Of a stretch of DNA of 64,000 bases, positions 63,610 through 64,000 are shown one piece after another. This DNA is from Christiangramia lutea (GTDB lineage: Bacteria; Bacteroidota; Bacteroidia; Flavobacteriales; Flavobacteriaceae). Every line of letters starts with the position of its first letter. Positions within the stretch are counted from its first letter, which is position 1. A program made the translations under genes and the position numbers. A model generated the notes under the pieces. The model saw only the letters and a program-made list of their open reading frames with translations. It searched no databases and was not told where the DNA came from. Where the stretch lies: positions 372,001-436,000 of the forward strand of contig NZ_JAKVTV010000003.1 of assembly GCF_022489035.1 (NCBI RefSeq). The letters are read 5' to 3'.

Positions 63610-64000
63610 ATGAAAATGTTTAAATATTATGTGGCATATCTAGCCATATTCCTTTTGGTGTTTTCTTCCTGTTCTAAGGATGAAACAACCCAAGGAGGGA
63701 CAGATGTTCCAAATAATGTAGCGAGCCTTTATTTAGGGCCGGTTCTGGACGAGTTCAATAACTCGAATAGGCAACAGGAACAGGATGTTCCGGAATGCTC
63801 AGACGAGGCACCTGCCTACGCGCAAATTAGACTCGAGTATGGAGATGATAACACTGTAGTAGAAACTATTGTGGGAATATCGTCAGATGACCAAGGGCTT
63901 TTCACAGAATATAGTGATGACCTTGAGATTCCTATCCCGTCGGGTGAAACTTCGGTTACAGTTACCTTAACAGATTTTGTTGTCTGGACCGATGATGGAG
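63610..64000 (+). CDS. Modular surface lipoprotein D (partial, cut by window end)
   Basis: The frame is open from ATG 63610 to the window end (130 codons). It has a lipoprotein signal with Cys21 followed by SKDE, then the first part of the shared domain: LGPVLDEFNNSNRQ, VPECSDEAPAYAQIRLEYG, GLFTEYSDDLEIPIPSG. It is closest in the start region to protein A. The leader motif TTTATTAACCAATTC precedes the start. The C-terminal module is outside the window. Confidence 0.85.
   Translation, partial: MKMFKYYVAYLAIFLLVFSSCSKDETTQGGTDVPNNVASLYLGPVLDEFNNSNRQQEQDVPECSDEAPAYAQIRLEYGDDNTVVETIVGISSDDQGLFTEYSDDLEIPIPSGETSVTVTLTDFVVWTDDG

Noticed and set aside
1-64000. tRNA, rRNA, insertion sequences, prophage or defence genes
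   Set aside because: No cloverleaf, rRNA-like stretch, transposase, integrase, restriction or Cas-like protein was recognised in any reading frame.

Overview
The window is a chromosome segment of a Bacteroidetes bacterium, most likely a marine Flavobacteriaceae member of the Gramella/Christiangramia type. This is inferred from AT-rich DNA, starts without Shine-Dalgarno sequences, TAnnTTTG-type -7 boxes, a transcarbamylase of the acetyl/succinyl-ornithine class, a fused E1 alpha/beta oxo-acid dehydrogenase, and lipoproteins with acidic Cys-Ser-Lys-Asp/Glu tails. No rRNA, tRNA, CRISPR array, insertion sequence or prophage was seen.

Layout. (1) 1-7038: a branched-chain amino acid operon ilvD-B-N-C-A behind a complete attenuator: an Ile/Val-rich leader peptide, a terminator and a candidate antiterminator. 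(2) 7039-17235: an arginine operon (GNAT acyltransferase, argG, argC, proC, argD, argF', argB, argE, argH) behind a 339-nt leader with two tandem Arg-rich mini-ORFs and competing hairpins. Its internal gaps are packed with GTCA...TGAC palindromic repeats. (3) 17299-21603, minus strand: leuABCD, with a short LeuA that lacks the allosteric domain. (4) 21.7-31.5 kb: mixed housekeeping and hypothetical genes (EamA transporter, zinc metallopeptidase, pseudouridine synthase, panB, FGE-like lipoprotein, alcohol dehydrogenase, CPBP protease, sdaA). (5) dnaK, with an unusual palindromic upstream region. (6) 33.9-37.5 kb, minus strand: eutBC with an Nramp-fold transporter that lacks the metal-site motif. 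(7) 38.5-43.7 kb: two large modular lipoproteins. (8) 43.9-50.5 kb: menaquinone genes (thioesterase, menF, menD, menB) with small conserved genes among them. (9) 50.7-60.3 kb: a frameshifted lipoprotein, fused E1, a pseudo-M1 outer-membrane protein, a LOG-family protein and uvrA. (10) 60.7-64 kb: a LuxR/PAS regulator followed by two more members of the lipoprotein family, the last cut by the window end.

The strongest candidate for an undescribed system is the four-member lipoprotein family at 38550, 40832, 62133 and 63610. All four have Cys21 followed by Ser-Lys-acid-acid and share an unrecognised N-terminal domain of about 300 residues. In the three complete members the C-terminal modules differ (TSP3 repeats plus a ThuA-like domain; TSP3 repeats plus three PPC-like domains; an SOD/CHRD-like domain). 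Three promoter regions carry a GGGG-n-CCC(CC) motif centred 30-31 bp upstream of a TAnnTTTR -7 box, in place of a -33 element. A LuxR-type regulator gene ends 47 bp before one of these motifs. The second notable theme is ribosome-mediated attenuation at both the ilv and arg operons, with leader start codons only 4 nt after a -7-like box, which suggests leaderless translation.
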